The notes under the pieces: generated by a model
What the model was told of the DNA's origin: nothing
What the model saw: only the letters and a program-made list of their open reading frames with translations
Databases searched by the model: none
Assembly: GCA_027923505.1 (NCBI GenBank)
Contig: BROI01000015.1
Coordinates: 558,001 to 622,000 of the forward strand
Source: Mayamaea pseudoterrestris
Lineage: Eukaryota > Bacillariophyta > Bacillariophyceae > Sellaphorales > Sellaphoraceae
DNA length: 64,000 nt
Direction of reading: 5' to 3'
Shown: one piece after another, positions 19,625-32,406 of the stretch
Layout of the letters: each line of letters starts with the position of its first letter
Numbering within the stretch: the first letter of the stretch is position 1
Translations under genes and position numbers: made by a program

Positions 19625-21337
19625 TCATTGCTCTGGTAGGTCATTCATTCGTCTCCTCGCAAGCACGTAATCGAAAAAGTGCACTTGGCCTTGAGTGGCG
19701 GCAATTTCATGCCAATACGGTACATGCAGCACGCGGTGCAGCGTCGATGTCTTGCTGGCATCCAAAAAAGGAGCCCTTGCTATTATGGTGCTACTCTGGG
19801 GTATGCAATCACTACCCGGCTGTAGGTCAACAATCCATTCGCACTTGTCCAAGCTCACGTAACGTGACGTTTCCTCCAAGTTGCGATCATTAAAGGGCTG
19901 CAAAACCATGTGACTTTGCGAAAGCGATCCAAATTCGGAAAATGGCTGAGGCAGTTGTCCCTTGAATGACGAAGGCAGAAAACCAAGTTGTACATGATCG
20001 GGCAAGAAAAAGCTGGATGGAAATCGATACCATTCCCCGCACGTGCACACCAACAATTCATCCTGACTACCAGTAGCATCAATGTCTTGCCGAGCCAGCG
20101 CCGCATAAAGGTGCAAGGGTGCCGTGTAATATTTTGTCAAAGCCGCCGTTCGTGCCAACGATAGCATCACAGCTGGAATCCAAACCATGGCGTGGCAAAG
20201 CATCCTCGTACGCCCGCTCAACTCCTTGCGCCTCGAAAAAGCTCCAATCAATCGTCCTGCTGCATTGCATGCAGCATCCAACGTCAACGTCGCGCCCAAA
20301 CACAAGAGTGGATACAAGGGAAACAAAAAGCGCTCCTCCTTGTGTGGTCGCGAAAACGTCATCGCAACCCATACCCACATGCTCAAAAGCATTAGCCAAA
20401 CATTCCAGTCTCGTCGCTGCGTAAAGTATGAAACAACGATAGCCGGCGCTCCGAATACTCCGGCAAGATTGGCGTTTACCAAAATATTTTTGATGTAATA
20501 TGAAATAGGTTCTACGCCGTAGAGCGAGTCGCTTCCACTCCCTGCATTGTACTGGAAAATGTTGAATGTTGGCGACGTCCAAACGCCATAGTACTGCTTG
20601 TCAACCATCATAACCATAGCTTGTATTGTCGTCGTCGTGACAACGAGAAAAATCAATGCTTTAAGCATTCCTCTGGCCTGCGCAAGCTGCATGAAAACTC
20701 TCACTCCAATCGGCACCAAAATGGCCGCTCCAAACGGCCATCCGGTTGCCAGCGTCGCAACAATCGCCGCCATGCAGAATGAAAGATGCTTACGTTGCAG
20801 CGCGAGCCCAAAACATACAAGTGAGACGGCAGTCCATGTACTTGATGGCAAAAAGGCTCCAGCCGAGTGTGTCATGCCAGGATTTACAAGCAGCAGCAAG
20901 GCGGTCCAAAGCACCACTCTTCCGCGAAGCTTTGTATCTGTATAGAGACATGATAGCCAGTAGATTTCTGCAAGCCCCGTTGCCAATGCAATGGTTGACC
21001 TCAGCATGATGAATAGAGCAAGCTTTTCGGTAACAACTTCGTCATGTGGCGCTAGAAGCTGCAATGCAGGCAGCACCCACTCGCGACGCTCCGCAATCAA
21101 AACTCGATAGACTCGCGCAATGCCATAGAGCGGCATAAGATACGCATACGTCCGCAATGCATACTCGTGCGCGTATTCCCAAACTTGAAGGCCGCTTTGG
21201 TAGAGCAAGTAGTGCAAGGGCTCCCAGTAATTGTAGACTTCATCGCAGTCGGATATCGGTAGGCGATTGGCGAGAAGAATGCGATAGCTCAAGTACAGCG
21301 GGATGGCAATATGATAGAGAGTCACGTGCGGCGGCAT
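19625..21337 (-). CDS. ALG9: ALG9-type alpha-1,2-mannosyltransferase
   Basis: A single-exon protein of 570 residues with many hydrophobic helices. The N-terminal SDCDEVYNYWEPLHYLLY followed by WEYAHEYALRTYAYL is the hallmark of ALG9, as are the first lumenal acidic residues. The C-terminal region with CGEWYRFPSSFFLPDHVQLG, a FKGQLPQPF motif and an NLEETSRYVSL motif also matches. ALG9 adds two alpha-1,2-mannoses to the dolichol-linked precursor in the ER lumen during N-glycan assembly. Length and end points fit the family. Confidence 0.93.
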   Translation of the reverse strand: MPPHVTLYHIAIPLYLSYRILLANRLPISDCDEVYNYWEPLHYLLYQSGLQVWEYAHEYALRTYAYLMPLYGIARVYRVLIAERREWVLPALQLLAPHDEVVTEKLALFIMLRSTIALATGLAEIYWLSCLYTDTKLRGRVVLWTALLLLVNPGMTHSAGAFLPSSTWTAVSLVCFGLALQRKHLSFCMAAIVATLATGWPFGAAILVPIGVRVFMQLAQARGMLKALIFLVVTTTTIQAMVMMVDKQYYGVWTSPTFNIFQYNAGSGSDSLYGVEPISYYIKNILVNANLAGVFGAPAIVVSYFTQRRDWNVWLMLLSMWVWVAMTFSRPHKEERFLFPLYPLLCLGATLTLDAACNAAGRLIGAFSRRKELSGRTRMLCHAMVWIPAVMLSLARTAALTKYYTAPLHLYAALARQDIDATGSQDELLVCTCGEWYRFPSSFFLPDHVQLGFLPSSFKGQLPQPFSEFGSLSQSHMVLQPFNDRNLEETSRYVSLDKCEWIVDLQPGSDCIPQSSTIIARAPFLDASKTSTLHRVLHVPYWHEIAATQGQVHFFDYVLARRRMNDLPEQ

Positions 21338-21682
21338 GATTGATTCGATAGTAAGGGACTACCGTAGAAGATGGAAGCTTTCTGATGCTGCAAAATCGGC
21401 CATGGTGGTTTGGTTTTGTGGTCTTGCGCGCGCAAGCGTTGGATCCGTTTCCATTTAAAACCCTAACCTTTTCTTTCCCGGAGTCGCGGTTGAATCTTCG
21501 TCGACAAACTCACAAAGGACTTCGTTGATGTGAGACCATTCGGCCGGAAACGCCACAATTTCGGCGGGAATACAAGCTTGTCTTGGCGAGAATGCTTTTG
21601 GAGACGGAAATGATGATGACAATCGTTTCTCATTTAACTCGCATCTTACGAGTGTTGAAAGTAACGCGCAATACAAAACACC
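21338..21682. other. Divergent intergenic region with a small antisense ORF
   Basis: 345 bases between ALG9 and the next gene. On the minus strand, 21676-21455 encodes 73 codons with natural codon use (KAFSPRQACIPAEIVAFPAE, then a serine/acid tail). Its ATG is seven bases from the oppositely oriented start at 21683, which makes a real gene doubtful; not called. Confidence 0.3.
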
Positions 21683-23575
21683 ATGAGGTTTCCCTTCCGC
21701 CTTGCCATTTCTGTTTTGTCATTGGCAACGGTGGCTTCAAGCATAGCCTCCATTGACCAAGATTCAACTCGCATGAGCATCTTCCAGAAAATCAAGGCTG
21801 TCATCGATCCTGCTTTTCTCCGAAGCCGCCGACGACTTGGCCAGGACAATCAAGACAATGAGTCCAATAAGAACAACAACAAAGATGCGGAGGCCAAGCC
21901 TTCCGAAACGTCTGCCAACGCCCGCGATATTTCCATTACCTTCTCCATCTTGGCGGTCCAGTCCAACACAACGACACCGCGGCTGCAGCAAGTCCGACCG
22001 CCAATGGTGGAGTGCGCTGTGACGCGCTTGCTCTGCCAGGAAACAGACTTGAACATTACGGCAACGTCCAACGACCCTTCCTCTACCAGTGCTTGCCGCG
22101 CCATTCGCTCATCGAAGAGTTCGCCGCAGGCCATTTTTGGGCAGCGCACTGAAAACGCCATGTTATCGGCCCAAGCTAATGCTGAGAAGGCCATCATCAT
22201 GCAGCGCCAGCACGGCTTGGCTTACAGCGAATGGACGATCACCTACAAAGCATTCTTTTACAATGTGCAAGACGAAACGGCAACACTTAGTGTTAACAGA
22301 GACGCTGCAGAGCTTCAGGCTCTTGTTCAGTACACGACGGATGCCTACGTTCAAGACGGAACAATGGACAAGCTGTTAAAGTACTGCTACGAGGAAATAC
22401 AAGACAACGACAATGAAGCTCAGAAGAAAATGGAACTTGAGATTTACAGCAGCAGTGTTGGAGATGAGCTAGACACCTTTGCTGCCTTTGCTGCTGAGCC
22501 GACCATCACTGAAGACTCGAAACCTGCCTGGCTAGAGTGGTTCGCCGAGCAAGATCTGGCGCTAGTGATTGGATTGGCGGTTGCGGCTGGAATCTTGTTG
22601 CTGTTAACCTTGTGGCTCACCATCTTTTGCTGCCGTCGACGAAGCGCTTCCCCAACAATGAACAAAAAGAGGTCAAAGAGTGACCTGATTAGACCCCTTC
22701 CGCTGCAAAAGGCAACGACCGTTACAACAGTCAAACAGTCGGACCACAGCAGTTGCGATGACGATGAAGTAATAACCTTTCAAGAGGAAGATATTTTTCA
22801 GTCTCAAGCTGCAGCAAGAGTCCTTGATTTGCTAGAGCATGGATCAGAATCAAGCATGACGGAAGGGAACTTTGATGACGATGCCGTCTTTTCTCTCTGT
22901 GATCATCGTGACTACGGATGTGGCCCTGCACCACCGCCAGTAATGTATGTTCCGACAGGTGGGGCCTTGGCAATGAACAAGCAGGAAGAATTCGTCAGTG
23001 ACGAAGAAGAAGGCGAGTGGTTTGATGGCGACGAAGACAACGACGACGAAATCTCCACACTTTCCGTACCGAACGCGTTAGAGCATGGTCGTGTAAATGC
23101 ACCAGCTCATGTCCAACGCGAACTTCTTATGACGAACGTAACACGCGGGAATAGTGTTGGACTTGCACTGTATTCCACTGACATGAGCCACATGCCGTCC
23201 TCTGACGATGATACAGTCACAGAAGCGTCTCAGGGATACGCTTCTGAAGGAGACGCAGGGCTCACTCTGCTGGCCCACGAGGAGGATGAAAGCAGTGTCG
23301 CGACGTCTCCAATTTTGAGAAGGAGCCAATCGATGGACAGTGAACGGATGCCTGCACATGACAACAAAGTGTCTATGAATCTGCAGGGAGATTCTGATTT
23401 TGCAAGATTAAGACCAATAGATCTGGCAATCTTTCGCGGTGGAGATATTCATGTCAAGGACTTGGATTCAGGGAGAGTCCTGCCGCTGGAATTGGCGGTA
23501 AACTTGAAAGGCATTCACGTTAAGAATCTGGATTCTGGACGAGTTTTGCCGCTCGAGTCGGCAGCGTCATTTTAA
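21683..23575 (+). CDS. Single-pass membrane protein, unrecognised
   Basis: 630 residues. A clear signal peptide (FRLAISVLSLATVASSIAS) is followed by an ectodomain of about 270 residues with several cysteines and asparagines suited to N-glycosylation. One membrane helix comes at about residues 294-315 (LVIGLAVAAGILLLLTLWLT), then CCRRRR-type stop-transfer residues and a long acidic cytosolic tail. The tail ends in two copies of a 17-residue unit, IHVKDLDSGRVLPLELA and IHVKNLDSGRVLPLESA. Type I topology is inferred. I know no family; lineage-specific. Confidence 0.75.
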   Translation: MRFPFRLAISVLSLATVASSIASIDQDSTRMSIFQKIKAVIDPAFLRSRRRLGQDNQDNESNKNNNKDAEAKPSETSANARDISITFSILAVQSNTTTPRLQQVRPPMVECAVTRLLCQETDLNITATSNDPSSTSACRAIRSSKSSPQAIFGQRTENAMLSAQANAEKAIIMQRQHGLAYSEWTITYKAFFYNVQDETATLSVNRDAAELQALVQYTTDAYVQDGTMDKLLKYCYEEIQDNDNEAQKKMELEIYSSSVGDELDTFAAFAAEPTITEDSKPAWLEWFAEQDLALVIGLAVAAGILLLLTLWLTIFCCRRRSASPTMNKKRSKSDLIRPLPLQKATTVTTVKQSDHSSCDDDEVITFQEEDIFQSQAAARVLDLLEHGSESSMTEGNFDDDAVFSLCDHRDYGCGPAPPPVMYVPTGGALAMNKQEEFVSDEEEGEWFDGDEDNDDEISTLSVPNALEHGRVNAPAHVQRELLMTNVTRGNSVGLALYSTDMSHMPSSDDDTVTEASQGYASEGDAGLTLLAHEEDESSVATSPILRRSQSMDSERMPAHDNKVSMNLQGDSDFARLRPIDLAIFRGGDIHVKDLDSGRVLPLELAVNLKGIHVKNLDSGRVLPLESAASF

Positions 23576-23930
23576 TTCCTGGCAGTATACATCTATAATC
23601 AGTACATTCATTGTAACCAGCTTTTTGTATTCATCTATGTCCACTTTGTTCGGAGACATTATTTCCTGGCACAACCAGGTGTATCATACATGTGAGGCTT
23701 CGTTTGCCAAAGCCAACTTGAGTTAGGCTGGCAATTTAAACGAGAAGGGAAGCTACCTGTACAAGAAGAATTCTTAGTTGCTTGCGAATTCGGTTTGAAA
23801 CTATAGAGCGGAGGGAAGAAAGAGGCCACCAATCTCTCGTCTTTTTGTAAAACCTCACCCGAAGAGGCTCAAGGCATCAATTAAGACTTTTCAACTTGAC
23901 GGTACGAGTAAAGGTAAGTTCCAGCCGAAT
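23576..23930. other. Intergenic region with a possible 5'-UTR splice donor
   Basis: 355 bases between two plus-strand genes. AAAG|GTAAGT at 23914 is a strong donor with no coding frame before it, so the next gene may have a spliced 5' leader. Confidence 0.4.
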
Positions 23931-25055
23931 TTGACATGTGTCACACTATTTGCAACGGACAAATTTGAACCGTTCCGCCCATTGTCGCCGAACGATGCTT
24001 CCCATTTTTCAAACCATGACATTGTAATCTTGGACTGTTTCCGCAACAAGAATTCACTTCTTAGCATTGTCTTCAACATGATTTCTATTGCAAGTGCTTC
24101 GGACGACGATGGGTCTTTTGAACAAACAATGGGCAGGTGGCGGTTCCCCAGTCTCGCAAATGCCTGCACGTCCAACGCTTGTGGAGCTGTGCTTCTAGGA
24201 GACGATGGTGTCTGCATGGTCAACGATGATTACGAACAAGGCAAGAGCGGAGCGTCAGAGCAAAGACGAACGAGAGTGCGTCTGATTACGCGGGCTGCTC
24301 AATCCATCGACTCTGCCGTTGAAACAGTCGTGGATCGATTGCTTCCCGCCAAGAACACTTTATTACAAACCGCAGCAAACCATACGCGTGGCGTACGAGA
24401 AGCAACCGCTTCCGTCACGCGCTCAAGTGTTATTAATGGCGATGCAGAAGACTATAAAGGAAGCATTCATCCCGCATGTGCCGGGTGGACTGGAGTCCTG
24501 GATGACGCGGCGCTCTTGGAGAGCATTGCCGGTAATTTCCAAGAAGTTAGTCGACCGAAGAAAATTAAACCAAGCGGTGGTCAAGTTATAAAAGTAAAAG
24601 ACAAGAAGGAACATCCTTGTTTGATACCGGATGAGGAAAATTGTCTCTCAGTGAAGGACCAGGTGGCATTGGTGACATTTACACCAAGAGTTAAGACACC
24701 ATCGGAAACGTCCTGTTTATCCGATAACACAACATTGGATACTCTTCCTGTTGTAACGAAGAAACGAAACTGGCTCGGTTGGCTTCGTCGCAAAAAGCCT
24801 GTACGAGGTAATAAGCGAGACTCTACAGGCATTAACCTGCGAGCGTTGTCAAAACGAGTCGACGTGGAAAGATTCACTGGCCTGCGAGCATTGTCCACAA
24901 AAGTTGATGTGGAACAGTTCACTGGCAATGCATCGGCTACTGGTACAGCACGTTATATTCACGACGATGAGTGTACGCTGACGAAAGAGTCCGCCTCGAC
25001 TCACACCATCCGAATCCATCGGGTCCCCACTGATCTGTTTATTGCCAATGATTGA
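23931..25055 (+). CDS. Unrecognised protein with a C-terminal tandem repeat
   Basis: The open frame gives 374 residues from 23931. The start is uncertain: a splice donor at 23914 suggests the first codons may be intronic, and ATGs at 24079 or 24129 are alternatives. A helical region with arginines (RRTRVRLITRAAQSIDSAVE) lies near residues 110-135. Near the C-terminus two 15-residue units stand in tandem (LRALSKRVDVERFTG and LRALSTKVDVEQFTG). A basic WLGWLRRKKPVRGNKR patch precedes them. I see no known domain or signal peptide. Confidence 0.6.
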   Translation: MTCVTLFATDKFEPFRPLSPNDASHFSNHDIVILDCFRNKNSLLSIVFNMISIASASDDDGSFEQTMGRWRFPSLANACTSNACGAVLLGDDGVCMVNDDYEQGKSGASEQRRTRVRLITRAAQSIDSAVETVVDRLLPAKNTLLQTAANHTRGVREATASVTRSSVINGDAEDYKGSIHPACAGWTGVLDDAALLESIAGNFQEVSRPKKIKPSGGQVIKVKDKKEHPCLIPDEENCLSVKDQVALVTFTPRVKTPSETSCLSDNTTLDTLPVVTKKRNWLGWLRRKKPVRGNKRDSTGINLRALSKRVDVERFTGLRALSTKVDVEQFTGNASATGTARYIHDDECTLTKESASTHTIRIHRVPTDLFIAND

Positions 25056-25329
25056 ATAACGAATGTGCGTAATGCTGTGTATTAGTCCTTAGGTTTTATG
25101 TTTCTTGAAGTCACAATCTCTATCTTGCTCGGTTTGGAGAAATAAATACAGGTACTGGAGTAGGAGATAATATTTCCGGCATAGTCATAGCTAGCGTACC
25201 TTTGAAAACGTCATGGCATCGTATCGGCAATGGATTTGAACCATCAAAGTAACCAAACCCGCGCGGACGATCTTTCTTGCTTTGATCTGTCATCATCAGC
25301 TCAACGTTGCCTTACCTTTTCCTTACACC

Positions 25330-26652
25330 ATGAAGTTTGGTATCGGTGCCTTGGCTGTGTCTTTAATTGCTACCAGCAACCTCGAAACATCGTGCGCCTT
25401 TCAGCCGCATAGCGTTGCCTTTACGTCGTCGGCACGAACCGTTAATCATCGCCTCTCCACGAAACATTCAGCAAGCTTACTGTCATTGTCGCGTCAATCT
25501 AATACTTCACGCACCGGCCTTTCCATGAGCGGCTACTCGGTCGGAATCGTTGGTGCCACTGGTGCGGTGGGCAAGGAGATTCGTTCCTGTCTTGAAACAC
25601 GCAAGTTTCCGGTGGAACGACTGCGCATCTTTGGAAGTGAACGATCGGCTGGAAGCAAAGTGGAAACTGAATCTTATGGAAGTATTACTGTCGAGCTCTT
25701 TTCACAGGAAGCCGCTAGAGAATGTGATGTTTGCTTCCTGGCTGTCAATGGTGACTTTAGCTTGGAACATGCCGAGGCATTGACAAAGGGCGATGGATGT
25801 GTCGTTATTGACAATTCGGTTAGTAGCTACTCTAGCTGATTTGAACATTGCCTGTCCGAGTCAAAACCAGTCGATATACTCATACGTTCTTTCGTCCAGT
25901 CCGCCTTTCGCAGAGAACCCAATGTCCCTCTAGTAGTTCCAGAGATCAATGGCGAGGAAACGAAAAAGTCCAAGCTAATTGCCAATCCAAACTGCACGAC
26001 AGCCATTGGCCTCATGGCGCTCTGGCCTCTTCACAAGCTTTTTGGACTCAAAAAAATTATCATGTCCACCTATCAGGCAGCTAGTGGAGCAGGACAGCCG
26101 GGCATGGATGAGTTGCTGGATGGAACTAGGACGGTCCTTGCGGAGGAAGGAGCAACTGCCAAGAACAGCATTTTCGCACACCCTCTACCATTCAATGTCA
26201 TTCCTCATATCGACAAGTTTCAAGACAACGGATATACGAAGGAGGAAATGAAGGTTGTTTGGGAAAGCCGCAAGATTTGCGGACTCGACGAAGAGTTTCC
26301 CATTAGTTGCACGGCCGTTCGCATTCCGACTCTGCGGGCTCACTCGGAATCCATTATTGTCGAAACGGAGCGACCAGTCGACTTGGAAGCCGCGCGCAAG
26401 GCTTTGGCGGATGCTCCTGGTGTCAAATTAGTTGATGATACTGCAAACAACCAATACCCAATGCCGCTCACGGCGACGGGTCAATACGACATTGAGGTAG
26501 GACGGTTGCGTAAAAGCTTGATTTTTGGTGATCATGGTTTGGAGTTCTTTGTTTGTGGAGATCAACTGCTGCGAGGAGCTGCACTTAATGCCGTCTTGGT
26601 GGCGGAAGAAATGGCGAACAATGGTTCTTTACAAGCCAAGGCTTTGGCTTAA
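25330..26652 (+). CDS. Aspartate-semialdehyde dehydrogenase, plastid precursor
   Basis: Exons 25330-25818 and 25900-26652 (81-base intron) give 413 residues. A signal peptide ([16 protein letters not shown]) is followed by SCAFQP, an ASAFAP-like motif, and a Ser/Arg-rich transit segment to about residue 65, so it goes to the complex plastid. The enzyme has the NADP-binding [13 protein letters not shown], the catalytic cysteine in [10 protein letters not shown] (about C195) and the family [12 protein letters not shown]-type loop. It reduces aspartyl phosphate to aspartate semialdehyde, the branch point to lysine, threonine and methionine. Confidence 0.95.
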
Positions 26653-26717
26653 AGCTACCTAATATAAAACTTTCACGTAGTGCTATCAGATGCAGTACAC
26701 AGTTATTTAGCGTTCCT

Positions 26718-28492
<1,775 letters not shown>

Positions 28493-28530
28493 CTAGTAGC
28501 TTCAATCGCAAGCATTATATTACTTCTAGT

Positions 28531-31500
28531 CTACCGTAAATACAGCTGAGGTTTTCCTGGGGTTGTGTTTTCGATCTTGCCCTCTGGCAAGCCAGCGGCC
28601 GCTTCAGTGTCCACATCCAAGTTGATGAGGTCAACCTCCGTCAAATCTAGCTGTACCTGCACATACTTTAAGCATTCCGAAAAGACTGATTTTTGGTCAA
28701 ACGGTAACTGAACGTCCATGGCAGCAGTTCCTACCTCCTCGACTTCCTTCTTCGTAAACGATGCAAGCTGCATGCAAAGCTTGATCATTTTCTTGTCATC
28801 AATGTTCTCGCTCGCCCAAGTCTTCATGTCGTTCATAAGGGAAGCCGGAAAACCAATCTCGGCGCTATATTGCTGCGCCATCCACTCGAGCAACTTGACC
28901 TTCCAAGCCGGATAACTGTCCGTGACCAAAATTGATGCCTTACTCCATCCCTTCTTGGCCTTTCCTGCTTGACTGCGGAACGACTTGATCGAGTCACGAA
29001 GGAACTTGGCTTGGCGCGACAAGATAGGATCTTCCTTTTCGTCGACGGGCCAAGGGGCTTGCACAGCAAAACCTTCCTTCCCTAGAATCTTCCATAGCAT
29101 CTCCGACCTGTAGAAAGAGCATATGTGTGATGAGGCCGATCAAGTTCCAAACTCTAGCAAAAGTCCCCAATAAAGTGATATAATCGTACCAATGAGGGCA
29201 AATGGGGCAAATCAGAATCACCAACGTTTCGGCCCAGCGCCGAATCACATCTTTATGCATGGGAATGTCGCTGTCCTTACTCCATGCCCTGTAATCATTA
29301 CGAGCGTTCAGGAGCTCGTACCAACAGGCTTTCAGGCCATCCTTAAAGTGCATGTTAGCAAAGCACTCGCTAGTTATTGCGATTGCTCGATTGATTTCAT
29401 TGAGCAAAATCTTGTCCATCAGTTTTAGCTCGCCGTTTGTTCGCAAACTGGCTGAGTTAATCGTCTCCGAAATCCAGGTCTCTTCCGTCACTAGCGACAG
29501 CACGGTAACGTCCGCAATATCTCGCGAAAAGTTGGCATCATCCATGTTGTCTCCTGCGTCGGCGCAAGCAAGACGAGTAGCATCGGCAGTGTACTTTTCA
29601 ACCGTCTCGTCCAGCATCAAAAAGTTGCCCTTCGACTTGCTCATCTTTTCAGCGTCAACGAGCACATGACCGTTGCAATAGTAGCCTTTCGGCCAAAGCT
29701 CCGGTTCATTATCCCAGACTGCAGCATGGTTATACAACGCCATGGTCAAATGGTTCCCAATAAGATCCTTCGCAGACACGCGCAAGTTCATGGGATACCA
29801 ATAGCGGAACTCATCTCGCATCTTGTCCAGCGTTTCTTGTGCAATTCTAGTTTCGGGAAGGGGCCCCTTGCGATAAATATAATCAAACACTTCTTTTGTC
29901 AAGTCTTCTGGTTGCACCTTGCCAGGCGATTTGGTACTGTCGCCGACAAGGTTGTCAATTCCCTGCAAAGTATTCGCGATCAGATAGAAAGACATGTAAA
30001 TTGTCGAATCGGACAGACTTTCGATTACCCATTGCTTGTCCCAAGGCAAAAAGGTACCGAGTCCAAATTGACGAGTGCATGCCCACTCTTTTAACCATCC
30101 AACGACATACTCGTAACGATCCCTCGCACCATACGCGTTAAATTCCTCGCCATTCAGCACATGCGCCCTGACAGCATCCGTCCATGACTCTTCGCCATAC
30201 GCCAAGTACCATTGATCTGTCGCTGCCACAACGCACTCATCGTTCGTGCGCGAAACAACAATTGACTCGGGTTCGAAATAGAGGCAGGCATCTCCAGCGT
30301 CGATCATTTCTTGACGAATGATCGGTTTCGCCTCTGACACCTTCTTGCCACTGTGTGGACCGACGGTCATGACGCCAATTGTGAAACCTTTCAAGTAAGT
30401 TTCGTCTTTTGCTTGAGTCAACTTGGCCTTGTCATTAAACGACTGGATCTTAAGTTTTTCACACATGAACACGGCACTCGCCTCGCCATAGCCTTCAATC
30501 GAAATGATAGGAACGACTTCATAAGGCAAAACCATGTCATCCGTAATGTCATACTTGGCCCGGAAATCGACCTTGTCCTGCAACGCTTTTAACGAAACGT
30601 AGTCGTCTGGAGCGTCGCTGGGCACTGAAGTTACGACTCCCGTACCCTTGCCCATGCTGATGGTGAGCAGTGGAAGCGTATATACCTTTTCATACTTGGC
30701 TAGCGGTGCTTTGAGCGGAAGTCCCAACAGCTCGTGGCCGGTGAACGATTCGAGACAGTCGATTTTGCCAAACTCCTTGGTGTAATGAACATTGTCCTTC
30801 CAAACTTGACAGGATATGCCGCGGGCTGCGCGATGGGACATGATGAAAATTTCGTTCGTCGAGTCGATTCGAAAAGCACCGTATTCTCCCTCGGGCAAGA
30901 CAAAACAGTTGGTTTGTCCGTACATGGTTTCCGGTCTCAAGGTAGCTGGTACCAAGTAGACTGGCAAGTCTGGATATTTGCTTAGCAATGCCGCCATTTT
31001 CTCGTGACGAGCTTGACCGTGATCCGGCTGCAAAACGCGCAGCTTGATTAAAACATACTCCTGCGGGCCAACTCCTTCTCCAACACTTCGATCATGATCA
31101 GCGCAGACTTGCTGATCCACCAATGAGTATACATTGTTGCGCTTGCCAAACATGATTTTGTTCTTTTCGCGCAGGACTTGAAACTGCCATTGGATAAAAG
31201 CGTCGTAGTAGGGATTGACAAAGGTTGTAATAAAGGAACGTCTCCAGTCGACACCAGCGCCAAATTTCTTCAAATGCTCCACTCCAATCGGTGGAAAGTA
31301 GTGCAACCAATGAATCGCGTCGGTAAAGAGAGGAATCTCGTCAAGTGGCACCATTTTCGCAAGAATGTTCCACTGACGAACAATGCCCGTCCCAGTCTTT
31401 TGCACAAGCTTCGTCTTGTTACCCTTGCTCTTGTCCTTGGTTGAAGCAGAGACAACTGCCGCCTGAGCAATCTCTTCCTCCATTTGCGCGCGAACAGAGT

Positions 31501-31921
31501 CATCTTCCTCGGGAAAGCGCGGCGGGCATCCATACAGTTCAATCTCCGTCTTGAGCTTGTTGGCCGCCGCTTGAATCGGCATGCCCGTACAGTGAAAGGC
31601 AAAGGGAAACAGCACATTCTTGCCTTGGTGACGCTCAAATTGTGCCCGAAACATGGCCTTGGTCAAACTAAAGCCATGGCCAATGTGCAAATGGCCGTTC
31701 GAGTACGGATAAGGAAAGGTGACCATAAAGGACTCGCGCGATGGATCAGGATCGGCTTCAAAAACCTTGGCGTCCTCCCAAAGCTTTTGGACTTTAATTT
31801 CGTTCGCGCGAAGAGCGTCTCGCTTGGCTGTTCCTCGTTTGACTTGCTGCTGTTCTTGTTCGACTTTCAACGATGCCATTTCCGTGGTAGGAAGATCAGA
31901 CGTGGTGGCTGATGTCGACAT
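28531..31921 (-). CDS. LARS: Leucyl-tRNA synthetase, cytosolic type
   Basis: Exons 31921-29190 and 29107-28531 (82-base intron, splitting a tryptophan codon) give 1,102 residues. The signature HLHIGH is at residues 77-82 and KMSKS at about 756-760, with the CP1 editing domain between. The C-terminal region matches the archaeal/eukaryotic cytosolic enzyme, not the bacterial organelle type. There is no targeting sequence, only a polar basic leader. It charges tRNA-Leu. Length fits the family. Confidence 0.96.
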
Positions 31922-32224
31922 TTGCTCCTTGCTTCGTTTCTAATCAAACTGCTCTTCTTGAAGAACCTGCTCTTCGACTTAGTATGTTTTGAATTCACTT
32001 CGAAGGTCTCGTCAAAGTGTAAGCTTGGTAAAGAGATGGAGCTTTCTTTATCGACGACCGAATGAGCTGCGTTTGTCATCGCGACGTTGAGGAAGAAACG
32101 TCTTGCGGTTATGAGCCAATTCATGTCATGGGATACAAAGTCACAGTAGCTAATTTCATTGTGGCAGGATGCAGTTAAAGTCAACTACCAACATTACAAT
32201 AAAAGGTTATACTATCGGCAGCGG

Positions 32225-32406
32225 TTGTCGTTCAAAAGAACGCAAAAAGGCCGTTCACGAACATTCGTACTGCACCCATGGCGTCAAAACCATCATCCTC
32301 CAATTCCAGCAGCACTTGTCGTTCAGAAGAACGCAAAAAGGCCGTTCACTAACGTTCGTACTGCACCCATGGCGTCAAACCCATCATCCTCCTCCAATTC
32401 ATCCGC
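32225..32406. repeat. Tandem duplication over the 3' end of an ankyrin gene
   Basis: Two units of about 91 bases stand in direct tandem, 32225-32315 and 32316-32406. They differ at about four positions plus a three-base insertion. The second holds the last codons and stop of the minus-strand ankyrin gene (VNGLFAFF then stop). The first repeats the same tail and stop beyond the gene. Confidence 0.85.

Noticed and set aside
21455-21676. 73-codon minus-strand frame
   Set aside because: Codon use is good, but its ATG is seven bases from the opposite start of a gene with a clear signal peptide, and it has no partner exon.
25195-25260. tRNA-like T arm (GGTTCAAATCC on the minus strand)
   Set aside because: No matching acceptor stem or D arm at the right distance; chance match in the ASADH leader.
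28994-29189. Extension of LeuRS exon 1 to a stop at 28994
   Set aside because: It reads through an intron; splicing at 29190/29107 restores the conserved C-terminal region.
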